The notes below the pieces were generated by a model. The model had not been told where the DNA came from, did no database searches, and was given only the letters and a program-made list of their open reading frames with translations. The translations under genes and the position numbers were made by a program. From assembly GCF_000373925.1 (NCBI RefSeq), contig NZ_KB892707.1, forward strand, positions 434,001 to 498,000: a stretch of 64,000 bases of DNA. Reading direction: 5' to 3'. The stretch is from Actinopolymorpha alba DSM 45243 (GTDB lineage Bacteria; Actinomycetota; Actinomycetes; Propionibacteriales; Actinopolymorphaceae). Below, one piece after another: positions 7,681 through 16,403 of this stretch. The first letter of the stretch is position 1. Each line of letters opens with the position of its first letter.

Positions 7681-9227
7681 GCGCGTCCTCGCTTCGCTCC
7701 GGGCGCGCCTGAGGCCACCTTCTGCGCGACCAGCTGGCCGGTCCGGACGCGCAGTTCCCGATCGGCGAGCGCCGACACAAAGTCGAGGTCATGGCTGACC
7801 GCGCACACCGCGTGCCCCTCGTCCCGGAGATCAGCGAGCAGGTGGAGAAGCTCCAGCCAGGTACGCCGGTCCTGGCCGAAGGTGGGTTCGTCCAGTACCA
7901 GGACCTTCGGTTCGGTGGCGAGGGTGGTGGCGACCGACAGCCGGCGCTTCTCGCCTCCGGAGAGCGTGAACGGGTTGGCACCGGCCAGGTGGGACAGGTG
8001 CAGGCGTTCGAGGAGTTCGTCGACCCGCGCGCTCGCCTGGGCGGGGGAGCTGCCGGCCATCCGCGGGCCGAGCGCGAGTTCGGCGCGGACGTTCGGTGTG
8101 AGGAACTGATGCTCGGGGTCCTGGAAGACGGTGCCGACCGCGCGTACGAGCGCGTTCGCGGGCCAGCGGTGCAGCGGCCGGTCGAAGGTCGTCCGGCGGC
8201 CACGACGCGGCAGGTCAGGAAGGCTCGCCCGGAGTGCCGGCTGAGCGAGGCTTACTCCTGACGTCGGTGTGAGCAACCCGGCGAGCATCATCGCGAGCGT
8301 CGACTTACCCGAGCCGTTCGGTCCGGTGACGGCCACAGCCTCGCCGCCACGCAGGGTGAGTGAGGCGTCGGCAACGGCCGAGCCGGCGGCACCGGGATAG
8401 GTGTATGTCAGGCGCTCGGCCGCGAGCAACGGCTCCCGCATCCCGGTGGACGACTGGCGCGGCGGCACCAGGCGACCTGGCACCCACACGCCGGCAGCCG
8501 CGAGCCGCTCACTGTCGGCGGCGAACACCTTCCCCGGATCACCTTCGGCCAGTACGCCACCCTCACCGCCCAGGACCATCACCCGATCGATCAGCGGGAG
8601 CCAGTCGTCGACGCGATGGTCCACGACGACGAGCGTCGCGCCGGTCTCGGCAACGATCTGCCCGACGGCCTGCCGCACCAGTGCCGCGCCGTCGGGGTCG
8701 AGGTTGGCGGTGGGCTCGTCGAGGAGCAGCAGGGATGGTCGCAGGGCGACGACGCCGGCGAGCACCAGTCGTTGCTTCTCCCCTCCGGACAGCCGGCCGG
8801 TCGGGTGGTCCGGTCCGTACGGAAACCCGGTGAGGCGGAGGGCCTCCTCGACCCGCGGCCAGATCTGGTCCGCCGGCACGGCGTGGTTCTCCAACCCGAA
8901 CGCCACATCGTCGCCGGCGCGCGCCATCACCAGCTGGCTCTCGGGGTCCTGGAACACCAGACCGATCCGCTCCCGGATCCGCGCCGGAGGTACCCCGTCG
9001 ACCGCGAGCGATCCGGCGGTCTCGCCGCTCTGGTCGGGGTCGAGCAGCCCGGCGAGGGCGGTGAGGAGCGTGCTCTTGCCCGCACCCGACGGCCCGGCGA
9101 GCAGGACGCGCTCGCCGGGATCCACCGTCAGGTCGAGGTCGCGGATCGCCCAGGCACGCCGCCCAGCGTGGCGGAATCCCCAGGCGTGGGCCCTGATCCC
9201 GAGCGGCGCGGTGACGGTGGCGGTCAC
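7677..9227 (-). CDS. ykoD: ECF transporter ATP-binding protein with two ABC domains
   Basis: 516 residues. The GTG start at 9227 overlaps the ykoE stop (GTGA). Domain 1 has Walker A GPSGAGKST at about 45, signature LSGGEKQR and Walker B LLLLDEPTANLD. Domain 2 has GPNGSGKST, LSGGEKRR and VLVLDEPTFGQD. Fused double ATPases of this kind energise ECF transporters such as YkoD. The last 12 residues ([12 protein letters not shown]) are encoded by the 3' half of the 71-bp cassette that follows, so the original C-terminus seems to have been replaced or extended. A reading that begins at 9710 only adds shadow sequence. Confidence 0.88.
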   Translation of the reverse strand: MTATVTAPLGIRAHAWGFRHAGRRAWAIRDLDLTVDPGERVLLAGPSGAGKSTLLTALAGLLDPDQSGETAGSLAVDGVPPARIRERIGLVFQDPESQLVMARAGDDVAFGLENHAVPADQIWPRVEEALRLTGFPYGPDHPTGRLSGGEKQRLVLAGVVALRPSLLLLDEPTANLDPDGAALVRQAVGQIVAETGATLVVVDHRVDDWLPLIDRVMVLGGEGGVLAEGDPGKVFAADSERLAAAGVWVPGRLVPPRQSSTGMREPLLAAERLTYTYPGAAGSAVADASLTLRGGEAVAVTGPNGSGKSTLAMMLAGLLTPTSGVSLAQPALRASLPDLPRRGRRTTFDRPLHRWPANALVRAVGTVFQDPEHQFLTPNVRAELALGPRMAGSSPAQASARVDELLERLHLSHLAGANPFTLSGGEKRRLSVATTLATEPKVLVLDEPTFGQDRRTWLELLHLLADLRDEGHAVCAVSHDLDFVSALADRELRVRTGQLVAQKVASGAPGAKRGRA

Positions 9228-9850
9228 GTGAGGGACTGTTCGCGTCCGGACGCGAACGGCGCGAGAACTCCGGTCTGTGCCAGGGCCCGGACCAGCGCGT
9301 AGCTGCCCACGCCGGCCATGGCGATCGAACTCGCGACAACCAGGCCGCCGTACACGATCATCCAGGTAAGCGCCCAGTCGTACCAGTAGATGACGTTGTC
9401 GAGCACGGCCGGCACCAAGCCGGCGACCATGCCGGCGGCGAGCGCTGTGGGCAGGCGCCACCTGCGGTACCTGAAGGCCGCGAACACGACCTCCGCACCA
9501 AGCCCTTCCAACAGTCCGTAAAGAATGATCGAGAGTGGCGACGTCGCGCCGAAGAACGCCGACACGGTGGCGGCGACGAGTTCGGTAAAGAGAGCCGCGC
9601 CCGGTTTGCGGATGAGCAAACCACCGAGGACGCCGGGCACCAGCCACATGCCGTACATGAACGCCTGTGCCGGTGGGAACGCCGCGAATGCCGGGCCGGT
9701 CGCCCCCCACAGAGCGTTCCAGCCGGCGAAGACGACACCGAACGCGACCGCGATCACCGCGGCCACGATGATGTCGACTGTGCGCCAGCGGGTGCTGGGT
9801 GGTGCGGTGCCCGAGTTGCCGTCACTGGACGAGGCGATGTCGTTCGCCAT
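9224..9850 (-). CDS. ykoE: ECF transporter S component, YkoE family
   Basis: 208 residues from ATG 9850, with GGGAGGG 8 bases upstream. A short polar head is followed by five or six membrane helices with YkoE-type features: GWNALWGATGPAF, FMYGMWLVPGVLGGLLIRKP, GATSPLSIILYGLLEGLGAE and YWYDWALTWMIVYGGLV. YkoE is the substrate-binding subunit for thiamine or its pyrimidine precursor. It is the first gene after the TPP riboswitch at 9973-10082 and is translationally coupled to ykoD. Confidence 0.85.
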   Translation of the reverse strand: MANDIASSSDGNSGTAPPSTRWRTVDIIVAAVIAVAFGVVFAGWNALWGATGPAFAAFPPAQAFMYGMWLVPGVLGGLLIRKPGAALFTELVAATVSAFFGATSPLSIILYGLLEGLGAEVVFAAFRYRRWRLPTALAAGMVAGLVPAVLDNVIYWYDWALTWMIVYGGLVVASSIAMAGVGSYALVRALAQTGVLAPFASGREQSLT

Positions 9851-9972
9851 CGAAGTGCCCTCCCTGCGCGAGCCGCGGGAACGAGGGCGAAGCGTGAGGT
9901 GCCGGTACGGCGAACACACCAACGCACCCGCTCGACCGTGATCGAGACAGGTGCGCCGCACGTCGTCGTGAC

Positions 9973-10082
9973 GGACAGACCGACTTCCTGCGCTGGAATT
10001 ACCCAGATCAGGTTCGAGGGTCTGCGGGTCTGCCACCGTGGTGGACCCCGCACTCTCAGCGCTTCCGCGCTCCCCTGTCGTC
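9973..10082 (-). promoter_or_regulatory. TPP riboswitch (THI element)
   Basis: Read on the minus strand, the conserved parts appear in order: GGGGAGC near 10075, then GCTGAGAGTGCGG, a variable hairpin, CCCTCGAACCTGATCTGGGT and AATTCCAGCGCAGGAAG. GACAG and CTGTC at the ends can form P1. This is the standard thiamine pyrophosphate aptamer. It lies about 120 bases before ykoE and should lower transporter expression when TPP is plentiful. Whether control acts on transcription or translation is not clear from the sequence. Confidence 0.95.
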
Positions 10083-10304
10083 TGCTGTTGTTGGACTGCT
10101 GCTGGGTGAACTGTTGGTGCCTGAACGGATGTTGCCTGAACGCTGCGTACTGAAGCTTCGCAGCGACACTAACACGCACGCCGGGGCGGCACCGGCCCGC
10201 CGATCACGGTCTGGACCCTGCCCTCGATCCGAACCCATGTTGATCTTGAATCCGTCGCAGCTGCGTGACTTGAAGCCACGAGCGGTCCGGGTGGCCGCTG
10301 CGGC

Positions 10305-10937
10305 TCAGACGCCGAACGGCGTGTGGGCGAGCGCCTCCACCGCGGCGTCGGATCCGCCGATCTCGACCCGGGCGACCGCCTTGCGCCCGAACATGTAAAG
10401 CGTGATCTCGCTCGGCTGGCCCGACACGACGGCGGTTGGCTCGCCGTTACGGACGCGTACGGTCGTCCCATCGGGGCGCGCGACCAGGACCCCGACCGCG
10501 GCCCGGCGGAACAGGAACCTCCCCGCCCTCGTGACACGCCGCCAGAGCAGGTCCTCCAGATCCGCCGGCAACTCCCGTGGCGACCAGTCCGTCTGTGCCC
10601 GGCGGACGTCCTCGTGATGGACGAAGAACTCCATCGTGTTGGCGGCCTCGTCGAGGGCGGCGACCCGGCTCGGCGACCACCGCGGGGGATTCCGGAACTG
10701 GTCGACCAGCCCGGTGTAACCGACCCGGGCGATCAGGCCGTCCATGGTGGCGCGGGTATGCCGAGACAGTGGACCGATCAGGATGCCGGCCGCGCCGAGT
10801 AGGTCGCCCTCGCGGACCACCAAGTGGGCCACCAGGTCAGAGGTCGTCCATCCCGCGCACAGAGTCGGCGCGTCAGGACCCACCGCGTCGAGCAGATCGG
10901 CGATTGCGTGGCGTTCGGCCCGGGCGTGATCAGTCAT
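10305..10937 (-). CDS. TIGR03085-type metal-binding protein (DinB/maleylpyruvate isomerase fold)
   Basis: 210 residues. The start (ERHAIADLLDAVGPDAPTLC), GWTTSDLVAHLVVREGD and the middle EFFVHHEDVRRAQ carry the histidines and acids that bind a divalent metal in the DinB-like four-helix fold. The C-terminal part (PDGTTVRVRNGEPTAVVSG) is the usual SCP2-like tail. Relatives include mycothiol-dependent enzymes, but the substrate is unknown. It is a single gene with no obvious operon partner. About 220 bases lie between its stop and the riboswitch, and nothing clear was seen there. Confidence 0.8.
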   Translation of the reverse strand: MTDHARAERHAIADLLDAVGPDAPTLCAGWTTSDLVAHLVVREGDLLGAAGILIGPLSRHTRATMDGLIARVGYTGLVDQFRNPPRWSPSRVAALDEAANTMEFFVHHEDVRRAQTDWSPRELPADLEDLLWRRVTRAGRFLFRRAAVGVLVARPDGTTVRVRNGEPTAVVSGQPSEITLYMFGRKAVARVEIGGSDAAVEALAHTPFGV

Positions 10938-10997
10938 GGTCTCGATCGTAGGCCGGGCCGCTCGTCAACCGCCACGGAGCGGCCCGGCGGCACGAGG

Positions 10998-13900
10998 TCA
11001 GCCGCCCTCCCGACCGAGCAACTCGATCTCGGTCAAGGAGATCGTCTCGGCGGTGGCCGCCGTCACCTGAATCTCGTACCAGCTGTAGGCGCCCGGCGTC
11101 GCGATCTTGAACGGGCGGGTCTGCCGGCGCCAACGGAACTCCTCACCGTCGCGCTCATCCAGAACGGTCCAGTGCTCGCCATCCCGCGAACCCCTGACCA
11201 CCCAGCCGCTCGGGTCACCCGCCGCTGGCCCAGATGTGAGGGTGTAGAACTCGACCTGCCGCGCGGTGTCAACGCGGTATCGCACCGCGGGGGTCGCCGA
11301 GCCGAAGGCCACCGCGGTCGCGGAGGTGTTGTCGAACAACGCGGCCGCGTCGACGTCCTCCTCGCTCGCGGAGGCCGTGCCGCGCCCAGGGCCGGTGACG
11401 TCCTCGAGCGGGCGGGGTGGTGCCTCGCCGGCCGTGAGAGACGGTGGCGCGGCGTCGGATCCGGTACCCCACGTAGAGGGCTCCGGTCCCATCGCGAACT
11501 CGAGTACGCCGCCGCGGGCCAGCAGGTCGTGGGGGAGGTAGGTCTTGTCGTACGCCTCGCCGTTGATGGTCAGGCCCTGGACGTAGAGGTTCTCGGCACG
11601 GTTGGTCGGTGCGTTGATGATCAGGTCCCGGCCGTTCTCCAGGTGGATCGTCGCCTTGGTGAACAGCGGTGCACCGATCACATAGACCGGCCGGCCCATC
11701 TGCAGCGGATAGAAGCCGAGGGCGCTGAAGATCTGCCACGCCGACATCTCGCCGTTGTCCTCGTCGCCGGGATAACCCTGGCCGATCTCGCTGCCGAGAT
11801 AGAGCCGGGCCAGCACCTCGCGGACCTTCTCCTGCGTCCTGGCGGGCTGCCCGGCGTAGGCGTACATGTAGCTGATGTGGTGGGCCGGCTGGTTACTGTG
11901 GCCGTACATCCCCATCCGGACGTCGCGAGCCTCGATCATCTCGTGGATCACGATGCCGTAGGAGCCCTTGAACTCCTCCTCGCCGGTTTCGGGTGTTGCG
12001 AAGAAATCGTCCAGTTTCCTGGCGAGTTCCTGCTTTCCGCCGTACAGGTTGGCCAGGCCCTGCCCGTCGTGGGGGACGTGGAACGCCATGTTCCAGGCGT
12101 TCGTCTCGGTGTAGTCGAATCCCCACACCCGCGGGTCGAACTCCTCCGGTGAGAGCCGGCGGCTGCCATCGGCATGCCGTCCCTGGAAGAAACCGACCGA
12201 AGAATCGAAGAGGTGGACGTAGCCGAGCGCGCGGCTCCGGAAGTATTCGTACTCCTCTGAGTACCTCCTGCGGGCGTCCTCGGACTCGGCGCGGGCGGCG
12301 AGTTCCTTCGCCATCAGGGCGATACCGAAGTCATTGATGTAGCCGTCCATCGACCACGACATCGCTTCGTCGGTGGCCTCCTCGGCGGTGTAGCCAAGGA
12401 AGGGTGCGCTGTCGAATCCCTTCCGGCCGACGTTCAGATGTGGTGGGTTGACGGTGGCATTCTTGAGTGCGGCGTCGTACGCCTTCGGGGCGTCGAAACC
12501 CGTTATTCCCTTGAGGAACGCATCAGCGAACGCGACGTCCGAGCTGGTTCCGACCATGCAGTCGGCGTATCCGGGGGAGGACCAGCGGGCGATCCAGCCG
12601 CCGTCGTCGTACTGCCGCAGGAACCCCTCGATCAGCTCGCCCGCCATCCGCGGGGTGAGCAGGGCGTACGCCGGCCAGGTGGTGCGGTAGGTGTCCCAGA
12701 ACCCGTTGTTGACGTACGCCTTTCCGGGCACCACCTCCGCACCCGTCTGGGTCGTGGAGCTCTCCGGCGAGGTGGTGGCCGCCTGCACCGCGTGCATCCA
12801 CACCGGAGCGTCGGTCGTGCCGGTGTTCTCGTGCGCGGCGTTGGGGTAGAGGAAGAGGCGGTACAGATTGGAATAGAGCGTGGCCAGTTGGTCCCGGCTC
12901 GCGCCTTCCACCTCGACGAGCGCGAGCTTCGCGTCCCATTCCCGCTGCGCGCGCTCGCGGATCGCCTCGAACGAATCGGTGGCCGGGACCTCCAGGTGGA
13001 GGTTCTTCTTCGCCTGCTCGACGCTGATGAGGGAGGTCGCGATCCGCATCGTGACCACCTTCGCCGCCGGATCAGAACCCGACGTGTCGAAGCGAAGGTA
13101 GCCCGCCGCCTCCTCCCGATCGTCAACGCCTGAAGGGCATCCGCTCGCCAGCACCGGCCGGTCGAACTCCGCGTAGACAAACATCCGGCCGGCTCCGGAC
13201 GCGCGTTCCCCACCCACGTCGGTGAAGCCGCTGACCACGCCCTGCTCGACGTCGACTGTCAACCCGGCATTGGCATCGACATTGTCGAAGAGCAGCGTCG
13301 ACGCCTCGCCCGGGAAGGTGAACCTGAGGATCGCGGCATGGTCGGCCGGAGCGATCTCGGTACGGATGCCGTTGTCGAAGGTCACCGAGTAGTAGTGAGG
13401 ACGCGCGATCTCGTTGTCGTGCTGGAAAGCGAGCGCACGGGTGGCGCGACCGGCATCGGGCACGCCAGGCCCCGCGTCGACCGACGGCATCACCTGGAAG
13501 GTGTGGCGGTCACCCATCCACGGGCTCGGTTGGTGGCTCAGTGCGAATGCCTGGAGTTCGGGACGATTGTCGGCATTGTTGGCGCGCTGGTATTCGTACA
13601 ACCATCGCACCGTGCCCGCGTCGGTCACCGGCGTCCAGAAGTTGAAGCCGTGGGGCACCGCCGTCGCCGGGATGTTGTTGCCGCGGGAGAACCCGCCGGT
13701 CGAATTGGTGCCCCGGGTCGTGACCACGTAGTCGGACGGCCGGGAAGAAACATCCTCGACCGTCTGGCGTCCGATCCGGATGTCATCGATCCAACCCCGG
13801 AAGGTCGCGGGCCCCGCCGGGTTGTCGTAGCCGAGGAGGATGTGGCGAATCGTCTTGCCCGCGGCGACCGAGCCGACCAGCGCGCGCTTGGCATTCCACT

Positions 13901-14465
13901 GGTCGGCGTAGAGCGTCTTGGACTCACCCTGCCCGCGCGGCGTCAACGGTGCGCCGTGGTGGTCGAGCACGCCGAGGTCGCTGAGGTACGTGCCATCCGA
14001 GAAGGCCAGGTCGACCGCGACGAAGGTCGCCGGATAGCGAAGGTCGCCGGGGCCGAACTCGGGAAAGATGACGTACGAGAGTTCGGTGTCGGAAGCGACC
14101 TCGATGTCGACGTCGAACACCGTGGTGGACCCATACGCTCGGCCGGTCGCGGTGTGGTGACCCGCGAACCACAACGCGCGGGTGCCGGTGAAGCCCGCAC
14201 CCGGCTTGGCCGTCGGCGAGTGCGTGGGGCCGCTGTCGACTCCGCATGCCAGGCCCGCGACGGCGGGATCAGGCGAGCCGTCCGGCTGATACTCGACTCC
14301 GGAGGTCCTGGCGTCGGCCGCGTTCCCCACCGTGCTGGTCAGGCGGGGCGCCGGATCACCGCTCTCGAACGACGAGAAGAAGTCGGGGGACTCGGCGGGC
14401 CGTCCTGTGACTGACGGCGTGGAGGAGCCGCGGGTGCCAGCGTTCGTGGTGCTCGGAGTCGCCAT
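10998..14465 (-). CDS. GH92 family alpha-mannosidase with C-terminal F5/8-like domain, no signal peptide
   Basis: 1155 residues. After an all-beta N-terminal region comes the GH92 body: GFWDTYRTTWPAYALLTPRM, GTSSDVAFADAFLKGI, ATDEAMSWSMDGYINDFGIA and the acidic site motif PGDEDNGEMSAWQIFSALGF. The C-terminal 130 residues (ASASEEDVDAAALFDNTSAT, RGSRDGEHWTVLDER) look like a discoidin-type sugar-binding domain. GH92 enzymes trim alpha-mannosides from glycans and are usually secreted. Here the start MATPSTTNAGTRGSS has no signal peptide, and a stop codon lies 9 bases upstream in frame. The enzyme is either cytoplasmic or has lost its leader. Confidence 0.9.
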   Translation of the reverse strand: MATPSTTNAGTRGSSTPSVTGRPAESPDFFSSFESGDPAPRLTSTVGNAADARTSGVEYQPDGSPDPAVAGLACGVDSGPTHSPTAKPGAGFTGTRALWFAGHHTATGRAYGSTTVFDVDIEVASDTELSYVIFPEFGPGDLRYPATFVAVDLAFSDGTYLSDLGVLDHHGAPLTPRGQGESKTLYADQWNAKRALVGSVAAGKTIRHILLGYDNPAGPATFRGWIDDIRIGRQTVEDVSSRPSDYVVTTRGTNSTGGFSRGNNIPATAVPHGFNFWTPVTDAGTVRWLYEYQRANNADNRPELQAFALSHQPSPWMGDRHTFQVMPSVDAGPGVPDAGRATRALAFQHDNEIARPHYYSVTFDNGIRTEIAPADHAAILRFTFPGEASTLLFDNVDANAGLTVDVEQGVVSGFTDVGGERASGAGRMFVYAEFDRPVLASGCPSGVDDREEAAGYLRFDTSGSDPAAKVVTMRIATSLISVEQAKKNLHLEVPATDSFEAIRERAQREWDAKLALVEVEGASRDQLATLYSNLYRLFLYPNAAHENTGTTDAPVWMHAVQAATTSPESSTTQTGAEVVPGKAYVNNGFWDTYRTTWPAYALLTPRMAGELIEGFLRQYDDGGWIARWSSPGYADCMVGTSSDVAFADAFLKGITGFDAPKAYDAALKNATVNPPHLNVGRKGFDSAPFLGYTAEEATDEAMSWSMDGYINDFGIALMAKELAARAESEDARRRYSEEYEYFRSRALGYVHLFDSSVGFFQGRHADGSRRLSPEEFDPRVWGFDYTETNAWNMAFHVPHDGQGLANLYGGKQELARKLDDFFATPETGEEEFKGSYGIVIHEMIEARDVRMGMYGHSNQPAHHISYMYAYAGQPARTQEKVREVLARLYLGSEIGQGYPGDEDNGEMSAWQIFSALGFYPLQMGRPVYVIGAPLFTKATIHLENGRDLIINAPTNRAENLYVQGLTINGEAYDKTYLPHDLLARGGVLEFAMGPEPSTWGTGSDAAPPSLTAGEAPPRPLEDVTGPGRGTASASEEDVDAAALFDNTSATAVAFGSATPAVRYRVDTARQVEFYTLTSGPAAGDPSGWVVRGSRDGEHWTVLDERDGEEFRWRRQTRPFKIATPGAYSWYEIQVTAATAETISLTEIELLGREGG

Positions 14466-14500
14466 GAGCGATCAGCCTGCCACGCTCACAGGGGTACTCC

Positions 14501-15040
14501 TCAGCCGGCCCGTTCGTGCCCGGCGGCCGGATCGTTGAGGTCACGCTGGAGCAGCAGGGTGTCAATCCATCGGTCGTGTTTGTAGCCGACCGCCTTCAGG
14601 CGTCCCGCCTCCTCGAAGCCGAACGCCCGATGCAACGCGACCGAGGCGGGGTCTCCGGAATCGGCCACCACCGCGACGACCTGGCGGGCGCCCGCCTCGG
14701 CGCACCTGGCGAGCAGCGCCGCCAGCAGGAGGCGCCCGATGCCCTTACCCGTCCAGGTCGGTGACAGGTAGATGGAGTCCTCGACGGTGTGGCGGTAGGC
14801 GGGTTTCGGGCGGTAGGCACTCGCGTAGGCGTAGCCCGCGATGGCGCCGTCGGCGTCAGCGACCAGGAACGGAAGCCCCGCGGTGCCAAGATCGTCGACC
14901 CGGCGCCGCCAGACCTCCACCGTCGGTGGCACCTCGTCGAACGTCGCGACGGTGGAGCGGACGTAGTGGGCGTAGATCTCGGCGACCTGCTCGATGTCGT
15001 CTACCTGGACCGATCGGACGCTGGGACGCTCGGGGGACAT
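14501..15040 (-). CDS. GNAT acetyltransferase, phosphinothricin acetyltransferase-like
   Basis: 179 residues from ATG 15040, with GGAG 8 bases upstream. The sequence follows the Pat/Bar family: VRSVQVDDIEQVAEIYAHYV, STVATFDEVPP, GYAYASAYRPKPAYRHTVED, acetyl-CoA loop TGKGIGRLLLAALLARC, then ALHRAFGFEEAGRLKAVGYK. The family N-acetylates phosphinothricin, methionine sulfoximine or related amines. The true substrate is not known. It ends 35 bases before the GH92 gene on the same strand. Confidence 0.85.
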   Translation of the reverse strand: MSPERPSVRSVQVDDIEQVAEIYAHYVRSTVATFDEVPPTVEVWRRRVDDLGTAGLPFLVADADGAIAGYAYASAYRPKPAYRHTVEDSIYLSPTWTGKGIGRLLLAALLARCAEAGARQVVAVVADSGDPASVALHRAFGFEEAGRLKAVGYKHDRWIDTLLLQRDLNDPAAGHERAG

Positions 15041-15078
15041 TACTGCTCCATGGTCACGGCGGCTTGGCGCGAGGCTCG

Positions 15079-15279
15079 TCAGCGAGCCAGGAAGTGCCAG
15101 CCCAACCAAGCCCAGCAGAAGAGTACGAGAATCCGGATGGCCCGGCCCTTCGTGACGTGGCGCAAGGTCTCGGTGAACCTCGCGTGGCGTTCCGGGCGGA
15201 GCCACGAGGCCGCCACCAGCGTGCCCGCGGCGAGGAACACCACCACGAACCCAAGAATCGTGATAATCCGGGTCGTCAT
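15079..15279 (-). CDS. small membrane protein, DUF6186-like
   Basis: 66 residues from ATG 15279, which overlaps the stop of the upstream gene (ATGA). One N-terminal helix (IITILGFVVVFLAAGTLVA) is followed by a basic linker (RPERHARFTETLRHVTKGRA) and a second helix ending in WAWLGWHFLAR. The pattern matches short actinomycete DUF6186 proteins. No function is known. Confidence 0.7.
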   Translation of the reverse strand: MTTRIITILGFVVVFLAAGTLVAASWLRPERHARFTETLRHVTKGRAIRILVLFCWAWLGWHFLAR

Positions 15280-15782
15280 AGCCGCACCAGCGATCGGCCG
15301 GCCCAGAACCACAGCAACCATCCGGTGAACCGCACCGGGCGGTACTCCAGGAACGGGTCGAACAGGGTCGAGAGGGTTGGGTGAGTGAAGCTCGGAGTCA
15401 GCGGCGACGGCTGGTGGAAGAACGCGTACGCCTCCCAGAGCAGCCCGACGGCGAGGAGGACGCCCCAGACGAGGGTGCTGCGACGTAGAGGGTGGGGAAC
15501 GCGTGCCGCATCTGGGCCCGTCAACCGACCGACCGGACGGCGGAACGCGAGCATGGTCACGATCCCGGCAATCATGAGGATGACGATCGTGGGCGGCCAG
15601 GTCTGAGCACGCAGACCGGAGCCGACCCAGGCGAGCAGCACCAGGGACGCGGCACCCAGAACCCGCACCCAGGTGAGTGGTTGTCGCTGACTTGCCGTCG
15701 ACTCAACGGTCACTGTGCCATCATCTCCCGCCGCCCCCGTTTCCGTCGCATCGCCCAAGCGCGCTGGCGGGCACGATGCCAA
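15276..15782 (-). CDS. hypothetical membrane protein
   Basis: Up to 168 residues. A polar head of about 35 residues makes the exact start uncertain (GTG codons inside the head are possible). Helices follow at about 38-57, 63-80, 105-122 and near the C-terminus (FTGWLLWFWAGRSLV). It is translationally coupled to the DUF6186-like gene, so the two products may work together in the membrane. No family is recognised with confidence. Confidence 0.6.
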   Translation of the reverse strand: MASCPPARLGDATETGAAGDDGTVTVESTASQRQPLTWVRVLGAASLVLLAWVGSGLRAQTWPPTIVILMIAGIVTMLAFRRPVGRLTGPDAARVPHPLRRSTLVWGVLLAVGLLWEAYAFFHQPSPLTPSFTHPTLSTLFDPFLEYRPVRFTGWLLWFWAGRSLVRL

Positions 15783-15799
15783 GCGTGCGGCCGGCGCGG

Positions 15800-15885
15800 A
15801 ATGATCACGTAAACGTGGCGAGTACCCGCCTCACATGGCATCAATGCCCCGCATCGTCAGTAATGACCACGTATACGTGATCATT
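15800..15885. repeat. 86-bp nested palindrome, copy 1
   Basis: Two 24-bp inverted arms (15800-15823 and 15862-15885) flank a 38-bp core. The right arm matches the arms of copies 2 and 3 (25055-25142, 62462-62547) and holds CACGTATACGTG. The left arm has drifted at several places (CACGTAAACGTG). It lies between the divergent membrane gene and hisI. Confidence 0.9.
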
Positions 15886-15974
15886 CCGTCCTGTCCAGTC
15901 GACCTGCGTAGTGTGTGACCACCCGAGGTACCCGAGTCGGACCGCCGTTAACCGGACCCGGAAGAATGGCCCGC

Positions 15975-16403
15975 ATGCCCAGTGCCAGCAGCGGGCTCGA
16001 CCCCGAGATCGCCGCGCGCCTCAAGCGAGACGCGCAGGGGCTGGTCGCCGCCGTCATCCAGCAGTACGACACCGGCGAGGTCCTCATGGTCGGCTGGATG
16101 GATGACGAGGCGCTTCATCGCACCCTCACCACGAGGCGCAGCACGTTCTGGAGCCGCAGCCGGCAGGCGTACTGGGTGAAGGGTGAGACCTCCGGTCACC
16201 ACCAGTGGGTGAAGGAGGTACACCTGGACTGCGACGGCGACGCGTTGCTGGTGAAGGTCGACCAGGTGGGGCCGGCATGCCACACCGGCGACCACACCTG
16301 CTTCGACGCCGGCCAACTGGCGATGCCCGCTGGCTCGCAGGGTGCTGACGCGCCACAGGAACAACGTGCCGACGCGCCGGGTGAAGGGGACACAGGCCAG
16401 TGA
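15975..16403 (+). CDS. hisI: phosphoribosyl-AMP cyclohydrolase
   Basis: 142 residues from ATG 15975, about 11 bases after GGAAG. Starts at 15966 and 15915 are less well placed. It opens the ring of phosphoribosyl-AMP in histidine synthesis. Motifs seen are [36 protein letters not shown], the Mg/Zn site [13 protein letters not shown] and [12 protein letters not shown] with the three family cysteines. The C-terminal 25 residues are a variable polar tail. Its TGA overlaps the trpE GTG, so it is the first visible gene of a his-trp operon. Confidence 0.93.
   Translation: MPSASSGLDPEIAARLKRDAQGLVAAVIQQYDTGEVLMVGWMDDEALHRTLTTRRSTFWSRSRQAYWVKGETSGHHQWVKEVHLDCDGDALLVKVDQVGPACHTGDHTCFDAGQLAMPAGSQGADAPQEQRADAPGEGDTGQ

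Noticed and set aside
6803-8203. ykoC read as a 466-residue protein
   Set aside because: The first 198 residues are out-of-frame ykoD sequence. The T-component domain begins right after ATG 7609.
9228-9710. N-terminal extension of ykoD
   Set aside because: It overlaps ykoE in another frame. The GTG at 9227 in a GTGA overlap is the natural start.
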